DNA of 64,000 bases from Lumbricus terrestris (lineage: Eukaryota > Annelida > Clitellata > Crassiclitellata > Lumbricidae): contig OX457052.1 of NCBI GenBank assembly GCA_949752735.1, positions 11,121,112 to 11,185,111 on the forward strand, read 5' to 3'. Numbering within the stretch: position 1 is the stretch's first letter; each line of letters opens with the position of its first letter. The notes under the pieces were generated by a model. That model was given only the letters and a program-made list of their open reading frames with translations. It had not been told where the DNA came from and did no database searches. The translations under genes and the position numbers were made by a program. This document shows positions 22,380-33,973 of the stretch, one piece after another.

Positions 22380-22870
22380 TCGTTGCATTTATTGAACATT
22401 AGGTAGCTGAGTTGAATTAAGAGTAAGATTAAGAGTAAGCAAGGTGTGAGCTCTAAGTCTAAACTGATGGGTTGAACTATTAGTAAGAAAAACGCAAATT
22501 CGACAGTTTGATAACTTTTTTCCAACACAAGAAAACTTAAGCAAAAATGATACAAGTGGCAGTAGTGTTCTTTTTCCAATATACAAGCAACAATGTTCTT
22601 TCCTTTATACAATATTGTCAATGTCCTTTCCACTATACAATTAAAACATATTCATGTGTTATTGTTCTTTCCACCAGACAGCTAAAATATTAACTTTTTT
22701 TCAAACACAAGTGAACACAAGCAGAAATAATACAAGTAGCAGCTGTGTCCTTTCCAATATACAAGCAACAATGTTCTTTCCATTATACAATTGTCAATGT
22801 CCTTTCCACTATACAATTAAAACATATGCGGATGTCAATGTTCTTTCCAACAGACAGCTAAAAATATAAA
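22380..22870. repeat. Repeated CAATGTTCTTTCC / CTATACAATT blocks
   Basis: The spacer between the two convergent Polinton genes contains two long, imperfect copies (about 22500-22650 and 22690-22830) of a block with ACAAGTGGCAGTGTTCTTTC, ATACAAGCAACAATGTTCTT and TCCACTATACAATTAAAACA. Non-coding. Confidence 0.65.
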
Positions 22871-25800
22871 CAAGTGGCAGTGTTCTTTCTCCAATCCACA
22901 TAAACTTTTCCAATATGAATATCTCCAACGTATAACAATATTTACAATTTGAATTTACAGTGAGTTTATGGATCAGAAGAACTAGCATTTAAGCGACACA
23001 TGGCCGTAGGCAAGCGAAACGCTATTATTTAACAGATATCTCTTGTCGTCGTACGGCGAAAGAGCGGATTTCGAAATTTCGGCAGTGTGCAGTTGGTGTT
23101 TGACACTTCGAATCGTGTAAAATTTCGCGGTGGTCGGCGCTTCGTCGAACAGACAGTTTGCGTAATCTCGATGACGAATGTATTTGGACACGCACGACTT
23201 TTTCACACCTTTGGCCGTTTTCTTTTCGTTATCATTGGGAAGCAAAAGACTGTACATTTTTGATCGTAAACCTACAAATTCCAAAGGTGGTTGCCCATTC
23301 GACTCATCTTTGAACTTGCCAATCACTTTCGCATTAGCTTTGCTATGCAAAAAGTGATCGGCGGGGTAGTCGGATGTGTCGTATTCGGTCATGTGATGAC
23401 GCATGTCCAAATACACATCGTCGGTCCGAATATGGTAACACAAACTGTCTGTATCGGTGAATAATAACTTCGCTCTTTCACCGTACAACTTCTGCATATG
23501 TTCGTAGTGAAACCGATACATATGCAGCTTGGAGATATCCAAAATACTCATGCCGACGTATATCGGCTTGTCCAGCATCACATCAGATTTTATCATTTGG
23601 ATGGCAGTAAGGTCTTCATTTATGATGCTGAATGTCTTGAACGTCGGCCGAGCTATGTAACGCTTCGCTTGCCTCTCGTTCGTGACTAATCGCACATCCA
23701 AATGCTTTCGGTTATTCTGCATGGTCTTCCCATACACCGAATTGTTCATCAACTTTAACAGATCTTTCTCGAACGAGTTAGCGGCCATCTGCCGCTTAGC
23801 GGTGTTAAAATCAATATAGGGCTTCAACCATCGAGATTGGTCAAACTCCAGTATTCTGTGAATTTTGGTAAGTCTAAGACCCATTGCCACGTAGAACTGC
23901 AAATTTCTGTAATGTATGATGTAATTTACCTTGGAATTTAAATTTGGGATCAATTTCTGAATTTTGTTATAGAATTTAATTCCCAATTTGCCGGCCAACT
24001 CATTTGCATATGGTGAAAGTACATGTATGTCCTTCGTTATCGCCATCTTTTCAGGAGCTAGCGGATAATCGTTGTGTTGATTGTGCAGATGAGGTGGATA
24101 TTCCATATCCACCTCGAGAATGTATCCTTTCAAATCGTCTTCATGTTTGGAACTCACATCGAAATTCTCGATTTCTTCGGGGTTCAGGAATCGGAATGTG
24201 CCGGTTGGTAATGGTTCGCTCATAGCGAAACCATACAGGTTGTTGCAGTCCAAGTACATTATGTAGCTTGTTTCTGCTGTGGCGTCATATCCTTGAGCGA
24301 GATATGGGTTGTTGGCTTTGGCGTATCGATTCGTTATCATGCTCACCCCGCCTCGCATTCCCTTTTCGACGAAAAGGAACTACTCAGGATCGACGATCAA
24401 TTCCAGCGAGACATCGGTCATCTTGAGACATGCGTCGAAACTCAGACCTGGACTTGAAAAATAATGTAGCGGATCTAACCGATAAAAATTCAAAGACATC
24501 TTACGAAATTCTTCGAACACATCGGCCAGAAGCACTACATCAGTTTCCAAGTACAGATCGTGATAGTCTTTCATCGAACGCATGCCAAATTTTGACCAGA
24601 TGTCTCGAGCGTGTGAATAATCGTCATCACTGATATGTTCATCCGCCAAACGACTGAAGAACTTGTCCTGCGAGGGTAAGCATGTCTCGTACATTCTTTC
24701 CGCACAATCCATGTATTCATATGGGTAGACTCCTTTCCGAAGCAACGACTTGAATTGATCATCGTTCGGATGGAGTCTACGCATATGTACGAATTTGGAA
24801 TTTCCGTCTTTTGTTAAATTTTTCACCAAGGTGTCTAGGCTGCAGTTGAGAAATTGGAGAGAATCCACGAAACGTAGGCCATCGATTACAAACGCTAGAT
24901 ATTTCTCCATGTTGTTGGCGATAACGAAGACATCTTTCGGTGCGAAAAAGCGGGAGAGATGTTTGAGGATGATATGTCACAACCCTTGAGGTTGTGAAAT
25001 ACGACAGGAATGGTATAGTTGTATTCGTTCTCCCCAACTTTCGTCCTCTTGTATCTGTATTGCAAGTTGCAGTTATTGCATAGTGCGGAAATGAATTGGC
25101 CGGTTACGTGGCAATGGTGTCTTACTTTGTTTTCTTTCGTAAGGTTGGTGTCGCACGATGGACATTTGGTACAATTTGCAAAGGTGTTCAATTGTATGTC
25201 CGAAAGAGGTGTCATGGAAACATTTTTAGACAGAATTTTGTTGATCCGCACTTGCTCCGATTTTAAATGAACAAAGAACGCGTCGACGACATTGTCGCCA
25301 CTATAAATGTACGGTCGCTCGTTGTTATAGCCGTCGATTGTCGAAACCGTTAAACAACAAAAACCGCTTGGAGTGTGGGTGTCGCAAAATTTCGTCGAAT
25401 TACCCGCATCAATATCGATTTTGGCGAGGAAGGACTCGAAGTCTGCATATATTGCGAATGGAATGGGCATCTGGTTTTGTATGTTTGAAAATTTCAAGGT
25501 GTTGTTTTCTGGTGAATGGTAACGGACTTTCTGGACGCCGTGCGTACTGCATTCCGAAATGTGGTTTCGCATGCCCAATTCGGTCGTGAAGCAGTGAAGA
25601 CAGAAAGGACAAGGGAAGGTCTTGTTTGTGTAAGCAGTTCGTCCGGATAAAAGTCGAGAAAGATTTCGAATTAATATGTAATGTCGCCTTTCGCCTTCGC
25701 TAAGCAGCAGCAAGTTTACGGTGTGTTTGCGGTCGCGATGTTCGGATGCGAATAATGGAACGAAGGAGTGATCTTCGTTCGAACTGATGCAGATTACATT

Positions 25801-26396
25801 TATCGAGAAATTGGGATTCTTGGTTTCGAATAATGGTATTTGACCAATCTCGATGGGAAGTGCCAGTCCTTCTACATCTAATTCTGGCATACGATCTGGA
25901 TTGATCGTCTGATGGTGAACAGCTGCGAGTACACAGTATACAAAACACTAGTTGTCGGTATTCCTAATGTTTAGCGTAGCCTTCTTGCTCGATAGCCATT
26001 TAGGTGTGGGAATATAAGAGGATCCCCCAATGGGGTCTTATTCGGCTGTGTTAAGAACAAGATTATTTATTCGGTCGATAGACCAGCCGGACCCATCGTT
26101 CGTGAACGTATCGGCCAACGTCTCCAATCTGGCTATGGCATCCTCGAGATGTTGATGAGTTGATGATTGATTTAACATAATTGCTGGATTTGACTTGAAA
26201 TATGCTGTGGTTGTCCTGGTGCCACCTTCGGCATCTTCGCGATTGAATTTATAATCAGCAGCCAGATACCATTTGATTGGACTGAAATAAAATAAAGTTT
26301 CGCATATAATCTAACTGATGACCTAATTCATTATTATAAATTTAATTAATACTTTGTCAGATTGTTTAGGATTCAAATTATGAAAGAAGAGCATAC

Positions 26397-26715
26397 CCTT
26401 TTCTAGCTAGCTGTTGCTCCAATGTGGACGAGATTCCATTTTCCAGGTTGTTAACGAGCAAGTGGACATCTGAGGCGTTCGGATCGGTTGGTAATTGTTC
26501 CTGCTCAAAGTCGTTGCGCACGGATGTTCGAACATGATTGGATGGCGGTCTTATGCATGTGTTGCAAATTGTTGAATTGTTGTTGAAGTATCGAGATTGA
26601 CGACGAAGTTGGCAGACGCTGCAGATTCTCCTATTTGCGCAGATTTCGCACAAACCGCTGTCGTTCAATCTCGTCTTTTTGTATGCAGAACAGTAGCGAC
26701 AATATGTGTCTTTTT
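26397..26715 (-). CDS. polB: polB exon 9: Cys-rich zinc-binding-like domain
   Basis: A 319-nt exon, phase 1 to 2. It encodes YCRYC, LCEICANRRICSVC and STICNTCI, four CxxC pairs within about 50 residues, as in zinc ribbons. It then continues to QLARKG and splices (AGG|GTATGC, acceptor TTTATTTCAG) into the polymerase exon. The acceptor of this exon (TTTTTTAAG) is a non-standard AAG. The frame is open throughout. Confidence 0.7.
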
Positions 26716-26857
26716 CTTAAAAAAGATACAAAAACAGATCCGTTCAAATATCTAAAACTTAAAAATTTGGGGATAAATTATAAATTTGAAATCATTCACA
26801 AAGGATAAATTTGAAATAATAAAATAAATCTTTCACATAATGTAAATTTCAACTTAC

Positions 26858-27697
26858 TTTGAATCTTCGCCGAGGTTGATGGTTCGTCTTCTGTGCGTCT
26901 TTTCGTCGCTAAAAAAGAAAATTTATAATGTAATCGCATGATGTTGAAAAGAATTGGAAATTAAATAAAACCGAAACGAAAATTTCGTATGAAAATTGAA
27001 ATTGAACTTGAAACAAATGCATAAAATATCTGAAACTGAAATTAGAAAGTTGATAAAAAACTAAATTTTCTTGTAAGATTCTTTAAGCGAGAGTTCTTTT
27101 TATACCTTGATTCATCGAGTCTTGTCGTTGAGGTGAGAATTCAGGAGTTCCATCAGGTATTCTCAGAGCCCATTGACGATCTAGTTCGTCCGTGGCTCTC
27201 TGAAGTTCGGAATCTGATATATTTCTATCGATAAAAGCTGCAGTGCACGGAAATCGAACAAGTTAGTTGGGAATAATATCTAATTCTTAGGCTATAGTCG
27301 CAGTTCACTTGTATGATAATTTGAAATTATTTACTCATTTCCAAAATTTTTATGCTGTTGTCTTTAAAGAATATAACAATTATCTTTGGTTTACTATCAT
27401 AGATAATATTCTTGGAATTACTCACAAAATTTGTTTGTAGATGTAGCTCCTTCATCGGATGGCTCCATTTTCCGCTTCTTCACTATAAAGACAACAATCA
27501 TTGACTTTAGAATAATTGCAAGACTAGAAGACTAACATTGTAAAAAATATGTTGAAGAGAAGATATGTTGCACAGTAATACAGAGCTCTACACACCTAGT
27601 GCTTTCCCCCGCCGCTCCAACCTCCGTGCCTCGTTTTCTTCATCCGAGTTTGTATGTCGCATCGGTGCTTCGTCTGACATTGTGACATCATGCATAT
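26858..27697 (-). CDS. polB: polB exons 5-8: acidic/basic linker with NLS-like KKRK
   Basis: Exons 27697-27596 (102 nt), 27482-27426 (57 nt), 27237-27106 (132 nt) and 26908-26858 (51 nt) are all phase 1-1. They encode MSDEAPMRHTNSDEENEARR, VKKRKMEPSDEG, a segment with SDSELQRATDELDRQW, and ATKRRTEDEPSTS. A linker of charged, disordered modules with two short basic clusters suggests nuclear targeting. No enzyme motif was seen. Confidence 0.7.
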
Positions 27698-27834
27698 CTG
27701 CATGAAAGATAAAATAAATTGTTTATAACAAATGCGATAAGAATCGAGCACATAGTTTTTACTTCTTCATTAGACATAAATGAAATATTTATAATTACTA
27801 CAGAGTTGAAATGGAAGAAATATGACCAACATAC

Positions 27835-28495
27835 CCTGTATGTTTCCAAGTCCCATATTCACTGATTCCTGATGCTCAATGATTGAGGCATTCCGCGTCA
27901 ACTCGTCGTCAGATGAATCAGCAGTCTCCCAAACTGGAAAGATAAAATAAGATGCTTATCATCAACAAAAATAAAATAAAAAATTAGAACGAATGACACA
28001 TAATTTTCATTGCTCAAATACGAAAATGAACAACAACAAAAATATTTATAATGCTCTCATAGAAGAAACGAAACAAAAACAGCTAACATACCCAGCTCAT
28101 GTCCATGCATCATCTTCTGTTCTTCTGCTTTCTCGCTGCTGGTCACGATACGAAAAAGTTCATCATCAGATGAATCGGTTGTCATCCAAACTGAAAAAAA
28201 AGATAAAAAAGATTTCAATTCTTTCGTATTATCAAAGAACACTCATATTAGGTATCTAAATATTCCACCACTAATCTTTTTCTTAAGAGTGTAGTACAAG
28301 TTACTAGTAAGCTTTTTTCTAAGTGTGTAGTATACAAGTTAACATTTTTGCTAACATTACTCTGTAGAGTGTAAGGCGAAGATGAAATTAAAATACCTTG
28401 GTCTTTTCGATGATCGAGCGTTTCTGTTTGTTGCCGCTCAACAGATGCTGTATTTCGAAACAGTTCATCATCCGAAGAGTCCGTAGTTTGCCAAA
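27835..28495 (-). CDS. polB: polB exons 2-4: three duplicated 99-nt exons
   Basis: Exons 28495-28397, 28190-28092 and 27933-27835 are each exactly 99 nt and phase 1-1. Each begins TTTGG on the coding strand and encodes FW-T-DSSDDEL-R: QTTDSSDDELFRN, MTTDSSDDELFRI and ETADSSDDELTRN. The second half of each diverges. They must be tandem exon duplications. The SSDDE core is a consensus casein-kinase-2 type acidic motif. All three frames are intact. Confidence 0.8.
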
Positions 28496-28524
28496 CTACA
28501 AAACGATTAACCACAATGTCTATA

Positions 28525-29500
28525 GCAAACTATAATATGTATTATATACAATATATGATATATATATATACACACAATATAATTTATATAGATATATCTT
28601 ACATAGTTATATCTTATATAGTACATATTTAATATATATATATATATACATATATATCTTACGCAGTGCATACTTAATTATATATATATATAAACATATA
28701 TACAATATATATATATTTTATTCAATGTATATATTATATATATATATCTTATACTATGCATATAAAATTATATTTATATTATATATTTTATTCAATGCAT
28801 ATATAAATATATTTTTCTTATATTATGCATATAAAATTATATTTATAATATATATATACAAAATATATTTTATGCTGTGCATATATATCTTATACTGCAC
28901 CTATAAAATTATATAATATATATATATATATACAATATATATTTTATGCTGTGCATATATATCTTATACTGCACCTATAAAATTATCATCTTCTGTATAT
29001 ATATATATATATATGCAATCATTGACTTTAGAATAATTGCAAGACTATATATATATATATGCAATATATATATATATATTATGCTGTGCATATATATCTT
29101 ATACTGCACCTATAAAATTATATAATATTTATATATATATATATATGCAATATATATATATATAATATATATATATATGCAATATATATATATATTTTAT
29201 GTTGTGCATATATATCTTACACTGCACCTATAAAATTATATAATATATATATGCAATATATATATATTTTATGCTGTGCATATATATCTTATACTGCACT
29301 TATAAAATTATATAATAAATATATATGCAATATATATTTTATGCTGTGTATAAATATCTTATACTGCACTTATAAAATTATATAATAAATATATATGCAA
29401 TATATATTTTATGCTGTGCATATATATATATTATATATATAATATTTATATATACTTTATCTTATTTAGTGCATATATAATTATATTTATAATATATTTT
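28525..29500. repeat. AT-rich (TA)n satellite in first polB intron
   Basis: Nearly 1 kb of TATATA with a higher-order unit of about 55-120 bp containing TTTTATGCTGTGCATATATA and CTTATACTGCACCTATAAAA, repeated about eight times. A segment at 29016-29047 (ATTGACTTTAGAATAATTGC) copies intron sequence at 27500. The plus-strand frame at 28725-28916 is not a gene. Confidence 0.85.
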
Positions 29501-29667
29501 CCAGCAATGCTTTTTGCAGGCGAATCAATATAGTATATACTTGCTTGCTTAGATACAGTGTGAATATAGTATATACTTGCTTGCTTAGATACAGTGTGAA
29601 TATTATAGACCTACTATATTACATGTATAACTCATAATTAATCGTGAATTAGTTTTATAACACTTAC

Positions 29668-29677
29668 AAACGTCCAT
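29668..29677 (-). CDS. polB: polB exon 1 (start codon exon)
   Basis: ATGGACGTTT followed by GTAAGT on the minus strand gives MDV plus one base, in phase with the next exon. The start is inferred from the phase match and the strong donor; alternative upstream starts lie in other frames. The 5' UTR abuts the transposon at 29879. Confidence 0.55.
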
Positions 29678-29878
29678 AACAGAAGCCTTCCGTAGTCGAT
29701 GCGTGTAGAAAGAATTCGAAGCGACGGCGTTCGCTGTTGAAGAAGATCGTCTTCCGCTGTAGGAGAATACGGCTGATGAAGAAGAACGGCGTCTGCAGGT
29801 CCGGATTCGATTGAAAAAGCGATGGAAACGTTCACTTTTTATAATAATCGTGGCGCATTAATACATGCACGCCTCGCT

Positions 29879-32066
29879 TAGTGTGGTTCACAGATACATG
29901 GTAAAAAATAAAGTTCAAGCCAGAAACCAAGACAACCTCTCAGTTTGTTAGACCTATCAATAGTATGATTGAGACACAATTTCAGCTTCCTATTCCATCT
30001 GGAAGACGGTGCTCAACGACTGTGTTACTTTGCATGGACGTTGTATAGACGCTGACTGTACAAAATAATGTGTTGAGCATACATTCCTATACAATCGTAT
30101 TTTATATCAATATAAATCAAATATTGCTGTAATATGACAATATGTATGATACTTAAGCAATTGGTCAGCATTAAATGTAAAATTTTAGTTGGTTAGAAAA
30201 ATTGGAAATGTTCAAAATTGTCAAAAAACATCGCTTAGTCCATGAATGTCGATAGTTCTCGTTTTCTTACTCCAACATCCGATAAGGTCTTTATAATCCA
30301 AAAGGCTAAGCAGGAGGCACTGTGTCAACAGCAGATTTCGTTATTGATTGAGTGGGGACAGCTTTCCTACTTCCCTCGACCACTTGGCTTTCTTCATCAT
30401 CAGTGATGAGTCGACTGAATTCCTCGAACAACTTGTCACATCTCAAAGGTGTGTTTTTCACCACTCTGACCAGTGTTGAATTCAGTATCTGCCTTATTTA
30501 TAATCCTCTTTCTTGGTCTATTTTTCTGGTGGAAGTGTAAAAAAGAATTACCAATCTTCAGGCATTATGGTAGTGTCCTCATTTGCTGAGATGCAAAGTC
30601 ACCCATGCAATCTCTTTTTTCAGTGCAATAGCACTAGGCCTCACCATCCTTTCACCAGGCTCCAGAGTCATTCTGTGAAATATTTCACCTTGTCTCTAAA
30701 TTATAGGCAAATGGCCACATAACCAGACCTACAACCTCACCTGAAAGGTACTACTGGTGGTTTTCTAGGACCTTCATGGAAGCAAGACTGATCTCCTGGG
30801 CAACTGACTCACATTTTCTATATCTGACCATATTGAAAGATCTTGTTCTGGAGCAACAACAGCAAGAGAAGTCTTTTATCCATGCCTTTGTGTGACGAAG
30901 GCCACCAAATTACATAAGTTGATGAATCTGAGTTTCTTCCTTCGTACTTAGATTGATTACATCATGTTGATCACTAAAAGGTATATTTGATGGCGCGCAG
31001 TACCATCCAATGTGCATTGTTTATTGGACTCTTCAGTTTCTTATTGAACGTGACTTACTATGTCAACCATTGATTTCTCAATGAGTTCTTGGTAATTTTT
31101 CTAAAACTGACTTTATTTCAGCAGATTACTTGAGAAAGCTGAATACTCTTGCATGGAGGGATTCAGTACCGGATGTGACTTCCAGTCCTCAGATGTTGTC
31201 AAGTGTCACACCTTGCCAAGCAGCATTAAATCTCTTAAACATTGGAATATATGGTGAATCGATCAATCACAAGAACATGCAGAAGGCTTATGGCTAAAAT
31301 CAATTCCTTCATATGAAGGTCAGCTACAGGAGCTCTTGACATATCTTGTCTTCCTGCAAAATCGTACACTCTATTGAAAATTCCGGTGCTGGCATAATCT
31401 TGTATCAATGCTCAAGACCTGAATATTATCAGTGAGTTTCCATCACTCCAGAAAATAATGAATGGCATTGGAATTGATTTGTGTCCTGACACTGAAGCCA
31501 ATTTGGGCACTCCAAAGAGTTTATACACACCATCACCTGAAACCGGCAGGCGGTTGACATTTCCTGCTCTGAAGATCCCAGGATAATCTGGTGGTACAAA
31601 TTCAGATCTTTCAACTTCGGCATGTTCCATCCTGGTCTTCTTAAGCATTCCTTGTTAATGGTACTCCATGAAAACGGCACGACAGAAGGATAGTACACAA
31701 GTGCTGCAGAAATTGGGACCAAAAATCTCAATCCTTCATGATCAAATCACCAGAAGTCTCATTTCCACTTGTTACTTCTTGGCTTAACAACTGTGTAGTC
31801 TTAATTCTGGCACGTATGATAACACAACAGAAACTATTTAAAACTCATCTACATGACAAATGTTGAGTTTTTGACCAAACAAGAAATGTATCAAGATTTC
31901 TAGCTAATACTATATACTACATGGTAAGTTTTGTGTGTGATTGAGCACCGTCTTCTAGTCCGAATCTGGGGCTGAAATTTGGTCTCAATAATACTAATAA
32001 CAAGTCTAACAAACTGGGAGGTTGTCTTGGATTCTAGCTTGAATTTTATTTTTTTGGACCACACTA
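29879..32066 (-). mobile_element. TIR transposon (TAGTGTGGTYCA) nested in the Polinton
   Basis: The left end TAGTGTGGTTCA is the inverse of TGGACCACACTA (32055-32066). The TIRs extend with mismatches for about 120 bp (for example CCAAGACAACCTC and AGACGGTGCTCAA on both sides). Perfect 8-bp duplication GCCTCGCT at 29871-29878 and 32067-32074. The ends share TAG--TGGTCCA with the 5773-8210 transposon. It entered the Polinton, so it is the youngest layer of the nest. Confidence 0.9.
31400..31740 (-). pseudogene. Decayed transposase fragment (same family as 6255-7795)
   Basis: The minus strand reads NRLPVSGDGVYKLFGVPKLA, which aligns with DRIPVLITGEGEEILLGVPK of the 5773-8210 element, followed by a glycine/histidine stretch. 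The rest of the 2.2-kb element is full of stops. The assignment rests on this short segment plus the shared terminal motif. Confidence 0.5.
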
Positions 32067-32899
32067 GCCTCGCTGTTAGATTTTAACCATACGCGCTGAT
32101 GTAATTATACAAATGTGTGATGGTCTATTTTCTTTTCCTGCGCACAAGTCGTCGGAACTATTTTCTTCTTCTTAGAAACTCGAAGGTTCTACGATTTTCT
32201 AGAAGAATAATTAGCGTTCCTTGTCGAATAGTGTCATCATGCACGGGCAAAATAACAATAGAAGACTAGTTGCATGGAGAACGTACTGGAAAGCTGCCGG
32301 CATTAATGGCCCATTAATGATATACTCACACACAGTGACACACAGAGACGTAGACAGTGACAGCTGCACATACAAATATATATATATATAATAGCCGTTT
32401 AGACGTGCGGAGAGGTTGATGGAAACGCTGCCAGTACATTAGTGTGTCCCTCCTTTACATTTTGCTTTGGTCTGGCATTACGTATTACATCAATAATGTC
32501 TGAGTTGAAGTATAATACAAAACATGCAAAGAAATTGCATGCATTCTGACCATGCCATGCAAATACTTGTACATCGGTTTCTTCCAACCTAAGATACACT
32601 GATGGAACCAGACGCAGGTCTGCATTAAGGCAGGGTGCCGTTTTCGCTTTTTGTATAATGTGATGGAAAGAAAAAATTATCGTTTAAATAAATGCACTCA
32701 CGATGCAAACCGAATTGAATGACGCGTGGCTGGGTGATGGGTTGTCGCGTAGGTATAATTATCGCAGAGACACCTCATATAATGGCCCCTTGCTGCAGAT
32801 GGCCGGAGGCGCTTAGAAAGGACAGCGGTCTTTGTATAAGGATGTATAGGGTGAGGTAGGCAGAGGGGGGTGTATGTAATTATTCGATGTTCGACAGTC

Positions 32900-33494
32900 T
32901 TCCAGTGTTAACCAGAAAGTTCCACGGCTATGACGTCATACACACACACACAGGCACAGACAGAAGGACACAGGGGTAAATAGAGAGACGCATGTAATTA
33001 TGGACTGTTCCAGTGTTAACCATTGAGTTCCAAAGAAGCTTCCAGAAGCTAACGTCACAGCATGAATATTAATTAGCCCTGCAGCACAACAATAAGGCTT
33101 AATCATCTAGTTATGCACACAGACACAGGCACAAACATACAAACATACAAACAAGCATACACACACACTGGAACGTTCGAGTCGCTTCTAGAAGATGACA
33201 TCACTGCATACATGAATAGTAATGAGCACAATGCATGCTAATGGCACATACACACACAGACACGCAGACAGACAGACAGACATACAAACAGACATACACA
33301 CATACAAACACACGTACAGCTTCCAGAATGACCCAGAACGTACTCCAATTATGACCTCATAGCATTACATGAATATTAATTAGTCACGTGACTGCTTGTC
33401 TTCAATATTAATGAGCTTTTCTATATCAGGGGGAGGGGGCTGATATAGAACCAATACTGCCTTTTGATATAGAAACAATACTCACCATACTACT
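32900..33494. repeat. Right Polinton TIR with internal repeat modules
   Basis: The terminal 56 bp (33439-33494) match the left end exactly. Inward, degenerate modules (CATGAATATTAATTA with a nearby GACGTCA or GACCTCA) recur at about 33060, 33195, 33350 and 32930, separated by CACA/CAGACA-rich spacers. Confidence 0.75.
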
Positions 33495-33500
33495 TACAGC

Positions 33501-33973
33501 TGTTTTGTTAAGGTGACACCTTAAAATGCTGCAATTGCAATGTGGAAATTCAAAAAATTTCTTTTGAGCTCTGAAAAGTAGAGGTATTTTGTGAAGATGA
33601 CACCTTAAATTGCTGCAATTGCAATGTGAAAATTCAAAAAGTTTCTGATGAGGCTCTGAAAAAGTACAGGTATTTTGTGAAGATGACACCTTAAAATGCT
33701 GCCATAGCAATGTGTAGAAATTCAAAAAATTTCTGATGAGGCTCTAAAAAAGTAATGTATTTTGTGAAGATGACACCTTAATATGCTGCCATTGCAATGT
33801 GGAAATTCTAAAAGTTTCTGATGGGGAGGGTGCACATCCCCCTCCCCATACCCCTCCCCCTCCCGGTCTCGGCGCTACGCGCCTCACGAGCGTCCTTCGG
33901 ATGCTCAATTGTTCCCCCCCCCCAGAAACCTGAATTCCCCCCCCCCAGAGGAGGGGGACTAGATTAAACACTG
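33501..33973. repeat. Right part of interrupted TIR element: 85-bp units and GC-rich end
   Basis: Continues the 85-bp array broken by the Polinton (units at about 33495, 33580, 33665 and 33750). It ends in a C-run/GC-rich segment with GGTCTCGGCGCTACGCGCC and a terminal CTAGATTAAACACTG. Confidence 0.8.

Larger units (their letters stand above)
22982..29677 (-). pseudogene. polB: Protein-primed family B DNA polymerase, ten exons, inactivated
   Basis: Reading on the minus strand: exons 29677-29668 (ATG), 28495-28397, 28190-28092, 27933-27835, 27697-27596, 27482-27426, 27237-27106, 26908-26858, 26715-26397 and 26281-22982. Phases agree at every junction. The N-terminal 250 residues are acidic modules, an NLS-like KKRK and a Cys-rich zinc-binding-like exon. 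The last exon has the family N-terminal motifs (DGSGWSIDRIN, YADFESF), then YLDCNNLYGFAM (motif A equivalent), LMNNSVYGKTMQNNRK (motif B) and LFTDTDSL (motif C). It is broken by in-frame stops at 26040-26038, 25950-25948 and 24382-24380 and by a frameshift near 24970. Such enzymes replicate linear DNA from a terminal protein. The gene belongs to an endogenous virus-like element and is not functional as read. Confidence 0.85.
20784..33494. mobile_element. Polinton/Maverick-type element, 12.7 kb, reduced gene set
   Basis: The 5' end AGTAGTATGGTGAGTATTGT is repeated inverted at 33494. The outer 56 bp of both ends are identical and similarity continues imperfectly for more than 150 bp. The element is flanked by a perfect 6-bp duplication TACAGC (20778-20783, 33495-33500). 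A 5'-AG end, a 6-bp duplication and a protein-primed family B polymerase are the established marks of Polintons. Two genes are visible: PC4-like (plus) and polB (minus), converging. Integrase, packaging ATPase, protease and capsid genes were not seen, and 29879-32066 is a later insertion. It is therefore either a reduced non-autonomous member or an unusual minimal lineage. Confidence 0.9.
19409..33973. mobile_element. TIR element (CAGTGTTTAATCTAG ends) interrupted by the Polinton
   Basis: The left end CAGTGTTTAATCTAG (19409-19423) is the exact inverse of CTAGATTAAACACTG (33959-33973). Flanks CACAGCCGA (19400-19408) and CACAGCAGA (33974-33982) match in 8 of 9 bases. Without the Polinton it is about 1.85 kb of non-coding DNA made of GC-rich ends and an array of units of about 85 bp. 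A partial copy starts at 35174. The left end is 25 bp from the transmembrane exon donor. Confidence 0.75.

Noticed and set aside
25700..25948. Open frame overlapping the polymerase N-terminus on the same strand
   Set aside because: Out-of-frame shadow; the polymerase frame continues upstream with family motifs.
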